Positions 22,410-30,162 of a stretch of DNA of 34,216 nucleotides are shown piece after piece; positions within the stretch are counted from its first letter, which is position 1, and each line of letters starts with the position of its first letter. Under the pieces are notes generated by a model. The model was not told where the DNA came from, ran no database searches, and worked only from the letters and a program-made list of their open reading frames with translations. This DNA is from Bacteroides sp. GTDB taxonomy: Bacteria > Bacteroidota > Bacteroidia > Bacteroidales > Bacteroidaceae. The stretch spans positions 1-34,216 of the forward strand of contig NZ_JAQVBV010000044.1 of NCBI RefSeq assembly GCF_028690125.1. Reading direction: 5' to 3'. A program made the translations under genes and the position numbers.

Positions 22410-23531
22410 ATGAAATTATTCGACGTATATCCTTTATATAACATCAATATAGTCAAAGGAAAAGGCTGTAAAGTATGGGATGAAAACGGGACAGAATATC
22501 TGGACCTTTACGGAGGTCATGCCGTTATTTCTGTAGGACACGCGCATCCCCACTATGTGGAGATGATAAGTAATCAAGTAGCAACACTTGGTTTCTACTC
22601 AAACTCAGTTATAAATAAGCTTCAGCAGCAAGTTGCTGAACGCCTTGGCAAACTTTCCGGTTACGAAGACTATAGTTTCTTCTTAATCAACAGTGGTGCC
22701 GAAGCAAATGAAAATGCTTTGAAACTTGCTTCCTTCCATAACGGACGCACGAAGATCGTTTCCTTTAGTAAAGCGTTCCACGGACGTACCTCATTGGCAG
22801 TAGAAGCAACAAATAATCCTTCTATCATTGCTCCAATTAACAACAACAACCATGTGACTTACCTTCCGCTGAACGACATCGAAGCGATGAAGCAGGAACT
22901 GGCAAAAGGTGATATATGTGCCGCTATTATTGAAGGAATACAAGGAGTAGGAGGAATTAAAATACCAACTAACGAGTTTATGCAGGAACTCCGCAAAGCC
23001 TGTACCGAAACAGGTACTATCCTGATTCTGGATGAAATTCAAAGTGGATACGGACGTAGTGGAAAGTTCTTTGCTCATCAATATACAGGTGTTCGACCGG
23101 ACATCATCACAGTTGCAAAAGGTATCGGAAACGGATTCCCGATGGCAGGAGTATTGATCAGTCCGATGTTTACACCTGTATACGGACAACTGGGAACGAC
23201 ATTCGGAGGTAACCACCTTGCATGTGCTGCGGCTCTTGCCGTAATCGACATTATCGAACAGGAAAACCTGGTAGAAAATGCAGCTAAAGTCGGCAACTAT
23301 TTGTTGGAAGAACTGAAAAAATTCCCTCAAATCAAAGAAGTACGCGGACGAGGTTTGATGATCGGACTTGAGTTTGACAAACCAATCAAAGAATTGCGTA
23401 GCCGGCTCATTTATGACGAGCACGTATTTACCGGTGCCAGTGGAACAAATGTACTTCGTTTACTTCCCCCTCTCTGCCTCAACAGAGAGGAAGCGGACGA
23501 GTTTCTTGCCCGCTTTAAAAAGGTACTCTGA
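22410..23531 (+). CDS. argD: N-acyl-ornithine aminotransferase
   Basis: PLP-dependent class III aminotransferase; makes N-acyl-ornithine from the semialdehyde using glutamate. The PLP lysine is Lys237 in TVAKGIGNGFPM; Asp208 in ILDEIQSGYGRSGKF binds the pyridine nitrogen. SGAEANENALKLA is the phosphate-binding region. Length is 373 aa, normal for ArgD. A strong terminator follows. It could also act on succinyl-ornithine, as expected in Bacteroides. Confidence 0.93.
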   Translation: MKLFDVYPLYNINIVKGKGCKVWDENGTEYLDLYGGHAVISVGHAHPHYVEMISNQVATLGFYSNSVINKLQQQVAERLGKLSGYEDYSFFLINSGAEANENALKLASFHNGRTKIVSFSKAFHGRTSLAVEATNNPSIIAPINNNNHVTYLPLNDIEAMKQELAKGDICAAIIEGIQGVGGIKIPTNEFMQELRKACTETGTILILDEIQSGYGRSGKFFAHQYTGVRPDIITVAKGIGNGFPMAGVLISPMFTPVYGQLGTTFGGNHLACAAALAVIDIIEQENLVENAAKVGNYLLEELKKFPQIKEVRGRGLMIGLEFDKPIKELRSRLIYDEHVFTGASGTNVLRLLPPLCLNREEADEFLARFKKVL

Positions 23532-23562
23532 CCTTTCATTTGATTAATAAATAGCAAACTAT

Positions 23563-23610
23563 AAAAGCAGCCTACTCCAGAAATTCATTTCTTAACAGGC
23601 TGCTTTTTGT
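23563..23610 (+). terminator. Intrinsic terminator after argD
   Basis: AAAGCAGCCT pairs with AGGCTGCTTT over a 23-nt loop, with a T-rich tail (TTTTTGTTTTTT). It separates the arginine transcript from proC. Confidence 0.88.
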
Positions 23611-23628
23611 TTTTTCACAATTTACCGT

Positions 23629-23636
23629 TACCTTTG
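23629..23636 (+). promoter_or_regulatory. -7 element of proC
   Basis: TACCTTTG matches TAnnTTTG and lies between the argD terminator and the proC ATG at 23667, about 30 bp upstream. Confidence 0.65.
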
Positions 23637-23666
23637 TCAGTAACAATTCATTAAATAGATGTGTAT

Positions 23667-24440
23667 ATGAAAATAGCTATTATCGGTGCAGGGAACATGG
23701 GAGGATCTATCGCCCGTGGACTGGCAAAAGGTAGTTTGATAGACGATTCAAATATTATTGTTTCTAACCCTACTGCCGGCAAACTTGAACAATTGAAAAA
23801 AGAATTCCCGTCAATCGCAACTACTCATAACAATGTGGAAGCTATAGCCGGTGCAGATATAATTATTTTAGCCATAAAGCCCTGGCTGATCAATTCAGTG
23901 GTGAGCGAACTGAAAGTCAAAAGTAAACAGATACTCGTATCTGTAGCTGCCGGCATCAGTTTTGAAGAATTATCGCACTACGTCGTATCACCGGAAATGC
24001 CGATGTTCCGTGTTATCCCCAATACAGCTATCAGCGAACTGGAAAGTATGACTCTGATTGCGGCACGCAATACAACTGATGAACAAAATAAATTCATTCT
24101 CCAACTTTTCAATGAGATGGGAATGGCAATGCTTATCCCAGAAGATAAAATGGGTGCCGCTACTTCACTAGCTTCTTGTGGAATCGCATACGTATTGAAA
24201 TATATTCAGGCTGGTATGCAAGCTGGTATCGAGATGGGACTTCGCCCCAAAGATGCAATGGAAATGATAGCTCAATCAGTGCAAGGGGCTGCCGCATTGA
24301 TTCTGAATAATGATACACATCCCAGCGTGGAAATAGATAAAGTGACTACTCCGGGAGGAATTACAATCAAAGGAATCAATGAATTGGAACATAACGGTTT
24401 CACTTCCGCGATCATTAAAGCAATGCTAGCATCTAAATAA
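23667..24440 (+). CDS. proC: Pyrroline-5-carboxylate reductase
   Basis: Last step of proline synthesis: NAD(P)H reduction of 1-pyrroline-5-carboxylate. The frame opens with a GTG at 23661, but the ATG at 23667 gives MKIAIIGAGNMGGSIARG, the exact family start, so 257 aa is preferred. The C-terminal P5CR signature is TTPGGITIKGINELEHNGF. The gene has its own promoter after the argD terminator. It is close to the arginine genes because both pathways share glutamate semialdehyde chemistry. Confidence 0.93.
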   Translation: MKIAIIGAGNMGGSIARGLAKGSLIDDSNIIVSNPTAGKLEQLKKEFPSIATTHNNVEAIAGADIIILAIKPWLINSVVSELKVKSKQILVSVAAGISFEELSHYVVSPEMPMFRVIPNTAISELESMTLIAARNTTDEQNKFILQLFNEMGMAMLIPEDKMGAATSLASCGIAYVLKYIQAGMQAGIEMGLRPKDAMEMIAQSVQGAAALILNNDTHPSVEIDKVTTPGGITIKGINELEHNGFTSAIIKAMLASK

Positions 24441-24475
24441 TGAGACATAAATTAAATCACTAATCACTCAATAAT

Positions 24476-25030
24476 ATGAATGACCAAATTAAACAGATAG
24501 CAGAACGTCTCCGCGGATTACGTGATGTATTGGAACTTACATCCGAAGACATTGCCCGCGACTGTGACATATCTGCAGAAGAATACCGATTGGCAGAAAC
24601 TGGAGATTATGATATTTCCGTCAGTATGCTACAAAAAATAGCTCGAACTTACAACGTTGCATTAGACGCACTTATGTTCGGAGAAGAGCCTAAAATGAGC
24701 AGTTACTTCGTAACACGTGCAGGCAAAGGAATTAGTATCGAACGCACCAAAGCCTACAAATATCAGTCACTGGCTTCCGGTTTCATGAATCGTGGGGCTG
24801 ATCCGTTTATTGTAACAGTTGAACCGAAGGGAGATGATATCCCTGTCCATTACAACAGTCATAGCGGACAAGAATTCAACCTTATCCTCGAAGGACGTAT
24901 GCTTATCAGCATCGAAGGCAAAGAAATCATTCTGAACCAAGGCGACAGTATTTATTTCAATTCGAAACTTCCACATGGCATGAAAGCGCTCGATGGTAAA
25001 ACAGTACGTTTTCTCGCAGTAATTATGTAA
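24476..25030 (+). CDS. XRE-cupin transcriptional regulator, 184 aa
   Basis: N-terminal XRE HTH (about 5-65: ERLRGLRDVLELTSEDIARD, then YRLAETGDYDISVSMLQKIA) and C-terminal cupin_2 (about 110-184: HYNSHSGQEFNLILEG, then GDSIYFNSKLPHGMKAL). This is the HTH-plus-cupin layout of small-molecule-sensing regulators such as those of the PuuR/SutR type. It stands 35 bp after proC and 111 bp before an acyl-CoA synthetase, suggesting it controls that enzyme, possibly sensing its substrate. No binding ligand is clear from the sequence. Confidence 0.8.
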   Translation: MNDQIKQIAERLRGLRDVLELTSEDIARDCDISAEEYRLAETGDYDISVSMLQKIARTYNVALDALMFGEEPKMSSYFVTRAGKGISIERTKAYKYQSLASGFMNRGADPFIVTVEPKGDDIPVHYNSHSGQEFNLILEGRMLISIEGKEIILNQGDSIYFNSKLPHGMKALDGKTVRFLAVIM

Positions 25031-25047
25031 TATTTTAATAAAGAATA

Positions 25048-25137
25048 AAGAATAAGGAATGAAAAATTATGTTGCGCTGTACAAATGGGCTGCATGGAAA
25101 AATTCTTCATTTATAATTCATAATTCTTAATTCCAAA
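25048..25137. repeat. Imperfect inverted repeat of Bacteroides type
   Basis: GAATAAGGAATGAAAAATTATG and, farther on, TTCATAATTCTTAATTCC form a loose inverted repeat around a GC-richer core. Text such as AATTCATAATTCTTAATTCC is common in Bacteroides intergenic repeats. It lies between the XRE-cupin gene and the acyl-CoA synthetase gene. Confidence 0.45.
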
Positions 25138-25141
25138 AGTT

Positions 25142-26797
25142 ATGGTAGAAAGATTTTTAGAACAGACTACTTTTACCTCACAAGAGGACTTTATCAAGAA
25201 TCTGAAAATAAACGTCCCGGAGAACTTTAACTTCGGTTATGACGTAGTAGATGCCTGGGCTACCGAACACCCCGACAAGAATGCTTTGCTTTGGACTAAC
25301 GACAAAGGTGAATGCCAGCAATTTTCCTTCGCTGATATGAAACGTTACACCGACATGACGGCGTCTTACTTCCAAAGTCTTGGTATCGGTCGTGGAGACA
25401 TGGTTATGTTAATCCTCAAACGCCGTTTTGAATTCTGGTTCAGTATCATTGCACTTCACAAACTGGGCGCAACTGTTATCCCGGCAACTCATCTGCTGAC
25501 GAAAAAAGACATTGTATACCGTTGCAACGCTGCTGATATCAAAATGGTCGTAGCTGCCGGAGAAGGTATCATCTTACAACATATAAAGGATGCGCTACCT
25601 GCTTGTCCCAGTGTAAAACAATTGGTTAGTGTCGGTCCCGAAATCCCCGAAGGATTCGACGATTTCCATAAGGGAATTGAAAATGCCGCACCGTTTGTTC
25701 GCCCTAATCATGCGAATACAAATGATGATATCTCATTGATGTATTTCACTTCCGGTACCACCGGTGAACCTAAAATGGTAGCACACGATTTTACTTATCC
25801 GTTAGGTCATATCGTTACCGGTAGTTTCTGGCACAACCTGAACGAAGATAGTCTTCATCTCACCATCGCCGACACCGGTTGGGGGAAAGCTGTATGGGGA
25901 AAACTCTATGGACAATGGATTGCCGGGGCAAATATATTTGTATATGACCATGAAAAATTCACCCCGGGAGATATCTTGCAGAAGATTCATGACTATCATG
26001 TCACTTCGCTTTGTGCACCTCCTACTATTTTCCGTTTTCTGATTCATGAAGATCTAACAAAATATGATCTATCTTCTCTTAAATACTGTACCATCGCAGG
26101 AGAAGCTTTGAATCCGGCAGTATTTGAAACCTTTAAAAAACTAACAGGTATCAAATTAATGGAAGGTTTCGGACAGACAGAAACTACATTAACTGTTGCA
26201 ACTATGCCTTGGATGGAACCAAAACCGGGAAGTATGGGATTGCCAAACCCACAATATGATGTAGACCTGATTGACTACGAAGGCCGTTCTGTCGAAGATG
26301 GAGAACAAGGGCAGATTGTGATACGAACATGTAAAGGTAAACCTCTGGGACTCTTTAAAGAATATTATCGGGACGCTGAGCGTACTCACGAAGCATGGCA
26401 CGATGGCATCTATTATACAGGCGATGTTGCTTGGAAAGATGAAGATGGATATTTATGGTTCGTAGGTCGTGCGGACGACGTTATCAAGAGTTCCGGCTAC
26501 CGTATCGGTCCGTTCGAAGTAGAAAGCGCTTTGATGACTCATCCTGCAGTAGTAGAATGTGCCATCACCGGAGTACCTGATGAAATACGGGGACAAGTAG
26601 TGAAAGCAACAATTGTATTGTCTAAAGATTATAAGACGCGTGCCGGAGAAGAACTAATCAAAGAATTACAGAATCATGTAAAAAAGATAACTGCTCCTTA
26701 TAAATATCCACGTGTAATTGAGTTTGTAGACGAACTTCCGAAAACTATCAGTGGCAAAATCCGCCGGGTAGAAATTCGTAAAAATGATGAGAAGTAG
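25142..26797 (+). CDS. AMP-forming acyl-CoA synthetase (acetyl/medium-chain type), 551 aa
   Basis: An ANL-family enzyme that activates a carboxylate to acyl-AMP and acyl-CoA. Motifs in order: the P-loop-like YFTSGTTGEPKMV, EGFGQTETT (A5), the hinge YYTGDVAWKDEDGYLWFVGR with ADDVIKSSGYRIGPFE, and the catalytic lysine 539 in KTISGKIRR. Length is 551 aa. It resembles medium-chain/aryl acyl-CoA synthetases and short acetyl-CoA synthetases. The substrate cannot be told from sequence. It is paired with the XRE-cupin regulator. The terminator at 26822-26869 ends the unit. Confidence 0.88.
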   Translation: MVERFLEQTTFTSQEDFIKNLKINVPENFNFGYDVVDAWATEHPDKNALLWTNDKGECQQFSFADMKRYTDMTASYFQSLGIGRGDMVMLILKRRFEFWFSIIALHKLGATVIPATHLLTKKDIVYRCNAADIKMVVAAGEGIILQHIKDALPACPSVKQLVSVGPEIPEGFDDFHKGIENAAPFVRPNHANTNDDISLMYFTSGTTGEPKMVAHDFTYPLGHIVTGSFWHNLNEDSLHLTIADTGWGKAVWGKLYGQWIAGANIFVYDHEKFTPGDILQKIHDYHVTSLCAPPTIFRFLIHEDLTKYDLSSLKYCTIAGEALNPAVFETFKKLTGIKLMEGFGQTETTLTVATMPWMEPKPGSMGLPNPQYDVDLIDYEGRSVEDGEQGQIVIRTCKGKPLGLFKEYYRDAERTHEAWHDGIYYTGDVAWKDEDGYLWFVGRADDVIKSSGYRIGPFEVESALMTHPAVVECAITGVPDEIRGQVVKATIVLSKDYKTRAGEELIKELQNHVKKITAPYKYPRVIEFVDELPKTISGKIRRVEIRKNDEK

Positions 26798-26821
26798 ATA
26801 AAAAACAACCAATTCATCGAT

Positions 26822-26869
26822 AAATCCTCCTTAAATACTTCGTAAAGTTGTATTAAGAAGGATTTTTTT
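26822..26869 (+). terminator. Intrinsic terminator
   Basis: AAATCCTCCTTAA pairs with TTAAGAAGGATTT (one mismatch), extended by AATAC and GTATT, then a T run. Confidence 0.85.
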
Positions 26870-26980
26870 GTCAATGCAACAAATACGCCCATTTATAGCA
26901 AATATTGGTCATTATGTCAATTTGACTCAAATGTGTCCTTATATGAAGCATTATTTCTCCTTTTAATCAATTTCCTCTTT

Positions 26981-26988
26981 TATATTTG
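26981..26988 (+). promoter_or_regulatory. -7 element of the DUF2007-like gene
   Basis: TATATTTG matches TAnnTTTG, about 30 bp before the ATG at 27019. Confidence 0.7.
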
Positions 26989-27018
26989 CGGCAGTAAAAA
27001 CCAAAACACAAAAAAGAG

Positions 27019-27216
27019 ATGATTACGAGTAGAAAGATTTCCCAAGTAAATGTTTTCACTGGCAGCCCGTGGGAAGTAGCTAGTGTAAAAAGACTCTTGA
27101 ATGCAGCCTATATTGAAGCCTCAATGAAAGACAAAGGCCTTAATTGCATTCAAATTATGGTTCCATGTGAATGCTACACGGCAGCTATGCGGATTATCAG
27201 TAGTAGGATTTCCTAA
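27019..27216 (+). CDS. DUF2007-like small protein, 65 aa
   Basis: ATG at 27019. Residues VFTGSPWEVASVKRLLNAAYIEASMKDKG follow the DUF2007 pattern (a short beta strand, then a helix with VKxLLxxAxIEA, then a second strand), and the C-terminal helix ACxxAMRIISSR is also typical. DUF2007 proteins are small, GlnB/ferredoxin-like single-domain proteins whose role is unclear; some are called putative signal transducers. The gene is isolated, with its own promoter and terminator. It is too short to say more. Confidence 0.7.
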   Translation: MITSRKISQVNVFTGSPWEVASVKRLLNAAYIEASMKDKGLNCIQIMVPCECYTAAMRIISSRIS

Positions 27217-27242
27217 GTTTTAAAAAGTACATAGAAAATAAG

Positions 27243-27271
27243 AAGAGGATGTCTTGTGACATCCTCTTTTG
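27243..27271 (+). terminator. Intrinsic terminator
   Basis: AAGAGGATGTC is exactly complementary to GACATCCTCTT with a TTGT loop and a T run after it. Confidence 0.9.
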
Positions 27272-27386
27272 TGTCTGCTAAATAAGATGCAAATTGAACA
27301 TACAAAAGACACGGGGATTGTCACTGTCAGTCGTTATAAAATGTTTTATTATATGCATTAAAACGTTTCATTTCAAAAAAGAAACT

Positions 27387-27394
27387 TAACTTTG
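27387..27394 (+). promoter_or_regulatory. -7 element of the PCMD/outer-membrane barrel operon
   Basis: TAACTTTG matches TAnnTTTG, about 54 bp upstream of the ATG at 27448. An AAACGTTT palindrome lies just upstream. Confidence 0.65.
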
Positions 27395-27447
27395 CAACCA
27401 AGTTTTATAAAAAAAGACTGAATTAGTAACTATAAAGATTAAATCAC

Positions 27448-28599
27448 ATGAAAATTAAGACTTTAGTAGCCTGTTTCATACTTGCCTGTGCAGTATCCTC
27501 CTGCATACAAGAGGAAGCGCTTAACTCAGAGGCAGCTATAGATGCTTGTACTGGTGATGACGTACAACAAGCAAGCATTGATTCTGAGAACTTTACCATT
27601 CAAGTGTACGTTTCTAAAGCTGCTGACCTTACAAAAGTAAATATCAAATTCCAGCTTCCTGTTGGAGCGAACATTGCCCCGTCAGTTCCACAAAGTGGAG
27701 ACAACATCTCCACTTCTTTGTATAATTTTAAAGATAAAAATCCAAGAGAATTTAAAGTGGTTTCTGAAGACAAAGCTTTCGAAGCGACTTATCTTATCAC
27801 ACTCTGGCAAACAGAAATGCCCGATACTTATCATTTTGAGACACTAAGCTCGGAAAATCCTTTCCATGTATTCTATGAACAAAACAACAGCGAAGAAACG
27901 GATGGAGAACACGTTATCCGCCGCATGGAATGGGCTAGCGGAAATCCCGGATATAATCTGACAGCAATGGCCAAAAATCCGACAGAATATCCTACTGTAC
28001 AAGTAAACGGAGGATGGGATGGCAGAGGGAAATCTCTGAAACTGGAAACAAAGAGTACCGGAAGTTTTGGTGCGATGGTAGGTATGCCACTTGCAGCCGG
28101 AAACTTATTCATTGGATCGTTTGACAAAACAAATGCGCTTCATGATGCAATGGGAGCCACTCATTTTGGTTTTCCTTTCTTCTACTACCCGGAAAAATTG
28201 GAAGGACATTATAAATACAAAGCCGGAGATAAGTTCACTGCCAATGGGCAAATAGTAGACGGAAAACAGGATCATTGCGATATTTATGCAATATTATACG
28301 AAACTGATGATAATGTTAGTTTTCTTGATGGTTCTAACTCTTTAAATTCGCCTAATATTGTGATGTTAGCAAGAAAAGCATCGGATACTTATTGGTCTGA
28401 AACCGAAACATGGCAACCATTTACCCTTGACTTTGAATTAATGCCAGGAAAATCGATTGAACCTAACAAGCTGCAAAAAGGTATTTATAAACTTGCTATC
28501 GTATTCTCTTCAAGCGTAGATGGAGCTAAATTCGAAGGGGCTATAGGAAGTACACTCTACATTGACGAAGTGAAACTTATATCTAGAGAACAGCAATAA
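27448..28599 (+). CDS. PCMD-domain surface lipoprotein, 383 aa
   Basis: Lipoprotein signal ending at Cys19 (ILACAVSSC). A small Ig-like region (about 40-115) precedes a C-terminal domain (about 128-383) of the type called putative carbohydrate metabolism domain, PCMD, in Bacteroidales. It has the same run of motifs as the large minus-strand lipoprotein at 30163-32133 (GHYKYKAGDKFT, AILYETDD, FLDGSNSL, YKLAIVFSSSVDGAKFEGA, LYIDEVKL). The function of PCMD is unproven; by domain associations it is thought to bind or process glycans. It is co-transcribed with the barrel gene 23 bp downstream. Confidence 0.8.
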   Translation: MKIKTLVACFILACAVSSCIQEEALNSEAAIDACTGDDVQQASIDSENFTIQVYVSKAADLTKVNIKFQLPVGANIAPSVPQSGDNISTSLYNFKDKNPREFKVVSEDKAFEATYLITLWQTEMPDTYHFETLSSENPFHVFYEQNNSEETDGEHVIRRMEWASGNPGYNLTAMAKNPTEYPTVQVNGGWDGRGKSLKLETKSTGSFGAMVGMPLAAGNLFIGSFDKTNALHDAMGATHFGFPFFYYPEKLEGHYKYKAGDKFTANGQIVDGKQDHCDIYAILYETDDNVSFLDGSNSLNSPNIVMLARKASDTYWSETETWQPFTLDFELMPGKSIEPNKLQKGIYKLAIVFSSSVDGAKFEGAIGSTLYIDEVKLISREQQ

Positions 28600-28622
28600 T
28601 AATCTATTAACTACACATAAAA

Positions 28623-29411
28623 ATGAAAACAATCTATAAGATATTCACTATCTCCTGCTTATTGCTTTTCTTATCACAAGGCATGAAAGCCCAAAGCGAG
28701 AGAAACCAAGGCATCGTCTATTCATATTTACACGGATGGGAATATAGCATAAAAGCCGGATTTAATATTGGTGGTATGGCACCGCTCCCGCTGCCCAAAG
28801 AGATACGTAGCATTGACAGCTATGCCCCTGGCATAGCTATTTCGATAGAAGGAAATGCAACAAAATGGTTTGACGAACAGAAAAAATGGGGAATGACAGT
28901 AGGTATACGGCTCGAAAATAAAAATATGACTACGGAAGCCACTGTTAAAAACTATGGTATGAAGATTTTCAATACTAATGGTGGGGAATTAAAAGGTTTA
29001 TGGACAGGAGGTGTAAATACGAAGGTTAAAAACTCCTATCTCACTGTCCCGGTATTGGCAAACTATAGAATCAGTAGCCGCTGGAAAGTCACAGCAGGAC
29101 CATATGTTTCTTATCTGATTGAGCGCAATTTCTCCGGTCATGTATATCAAGGCCATTTACGTACCCCAGACGAAACCGGTTCAAGAGTCGATTTCACCGG
29201 TGAAAGCATTGCTACTTATGACTTTTCTGATAATCTGCGTAAATTCCAGTGGGGAATGCAGTTAGGCGGTGAATGGAAAGCATTCAAACATCTGAATGTA
29301 TATGCTGACTTAACATGGGGACTAAATGATATCTTCAAAAAGGATTTTGATACTATTTCGTTCGCCATGTATCCTATTTATTTAAATATAGGATTCGGAT
29401 ATGCATTCTAA
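28623..29411 (+). CDS. Outer-membrane beta-barrel protein (PorT-like), 262 aa
   Basis: Signal peptide (KTIYKIFTISCLLLFLSQGM, cut after KAQ). The mature protein has alternating amphipathic strands ending in an aromatic-terminated strand, IYLNIGFGYAF, as required for barrel insertion. The motif GFNIGG and regular 10-12-residue strands match OMP_b-brl_2/PorT-type proteins. It is 23 bp after the PCMD gene; this pair is probably a surface unit in which the barrel and the lipoprotein associate. The transported or bound molecule is unknown. Confidence 0.8.
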   Translation: MKTIYKIFTISCLLLFLSQGMKAQSERNQGIVYSYLHGWEYSIKAGFNIGGMAPLPLPKEIRSIDSYAPGIAISIEGNATKWFDEQKKWGMTVGIRLENKNMTTEATVKNYGMKIFNTNGGELKGLWTGGVNTKVKNSYLTVPVLANYRISSRWKVTAGPYVSYLIERNFSGHVYQGHLRTPDETGSRVDFTGESIATYDFSDNLRKFQWGMQLGGEWKAFKHLNVYADLTWGLNDIFKKDFDTISFAMYPIYLNIGFGYAF

Positions 29412-29425
29412 AAGACGAGAACATT

Positions 29426-29477
29426 TTCAGACAATAAAAAAGAGACTGTAATTACAGTCTCTTTTTTATTGTCTGAA
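29426..29477. terminator. Bidirectional terminator, 52-bp perfect palindrome
   Basis: The 26-bp arms are exact complements, centred between TGTAA and TTACA. The A6 and T6 runs within the arms serve both strands. It ends the barrel gene on the plus strand and the calycin-like gene on the minus strand. Confidence 0.9.
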
Positions 29478-29490
29478 TAATATCTTCAAA

Positions 29491-30006
29491 TTATTTCTTA
29501 GTTCCAGAAAACTGAACTGCAATTTTCAAAAATTCAGTGAAAGGAATATCAATATCTAATTTAATATTATTTCCTGTTATAGTACCACTTAAAGTTACAG
29601 GAATACCTGCATCAGATAATCCAGGTCCTACCCATTCAATACCTGCCTGATCTCCAGCCTCTATTTTAAGCTTCTCAACTTTTTTCATAAATGTAAAATT
29701 ACCACCATTGCCTACTAAGTCAATATCGGTAATTTTAATATTTCCAACAGGTAAAGTACCTTCTCCACCAGTTGCATCTGATTGAAGAATAAAATTCTTC
29801 AATATAAAATTGATCTTACCTTCAGCCGGACTTGTTAATTCAATATTCTGCGATGAAGAAATTGGGCTTCCTCCATTGATTGCAACCGCCAGATTTCCAG
29901 CATAAGTACCTGCTACATTTACTTTGTCATCATCGTCATCGCCACAAGAAGTAAACAAACTAACTGAGCAAACCAACATTAACAAATACAATAAATTCTT
30001 CTTCAT
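29491..30006 (-). CDS. Calycin-like surface lipoprotein, 171 aa
   Basis: The frame extends to a TTG at 30051, but the ATG at 30006 (MKKNLLYLLMLVCSVSLFTS) begins a proper lipoprotein signal. The cysteine is followed by a run of aspartates (CGDDDDDK), which fits the surface-export signal known for Bacteroidota lipoproteins. The rest is a single beta-barrel-like domain opening with VAGTYAGNLAV and closing with IAVQFSGTKK, the pattern of the calycin-like domain of Bacteroides. Ligand unknown. Its N-terminal layout resembles the calycin-like part of the next upstream protein. Confidence 0.75.
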   Translation of the reverse strand: MKKNLLYLLMLVCSVSLFTSCGDDDDDKVNVAGTYAGNLAVAINGGSPISSSQNIELTSPAEGKINFILKNFILQSDATGGEGTLPVGNIKITDIDLVGNGGNFTFMKKVEKLKIEAGDQAGIEWVGPGLSDAGIPVTLSGTITGNNIKLDIDIPFTEFLKIAVQFSGTKK

Positions 30007-30162
30007 AATTCTCAAACATTTAGTGAATAAAATCTCTTTTTTAATATTCAAAATCGCAGCAAAGTAACTGCATTATTTCCATATTAACAAGATTTACTCT
30101 TCATATTCTAGAATCTTTTCTGTCAAGGTAACCTGCTACCCTGACAAAAAAGATCTAATACT

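Noticed and set aside
22791..23423. Antisense 210-aa frame inside argD
   Set aside because: It mirrors the coding pattern of argD on the opposite strand; composition is unlike a real protein.
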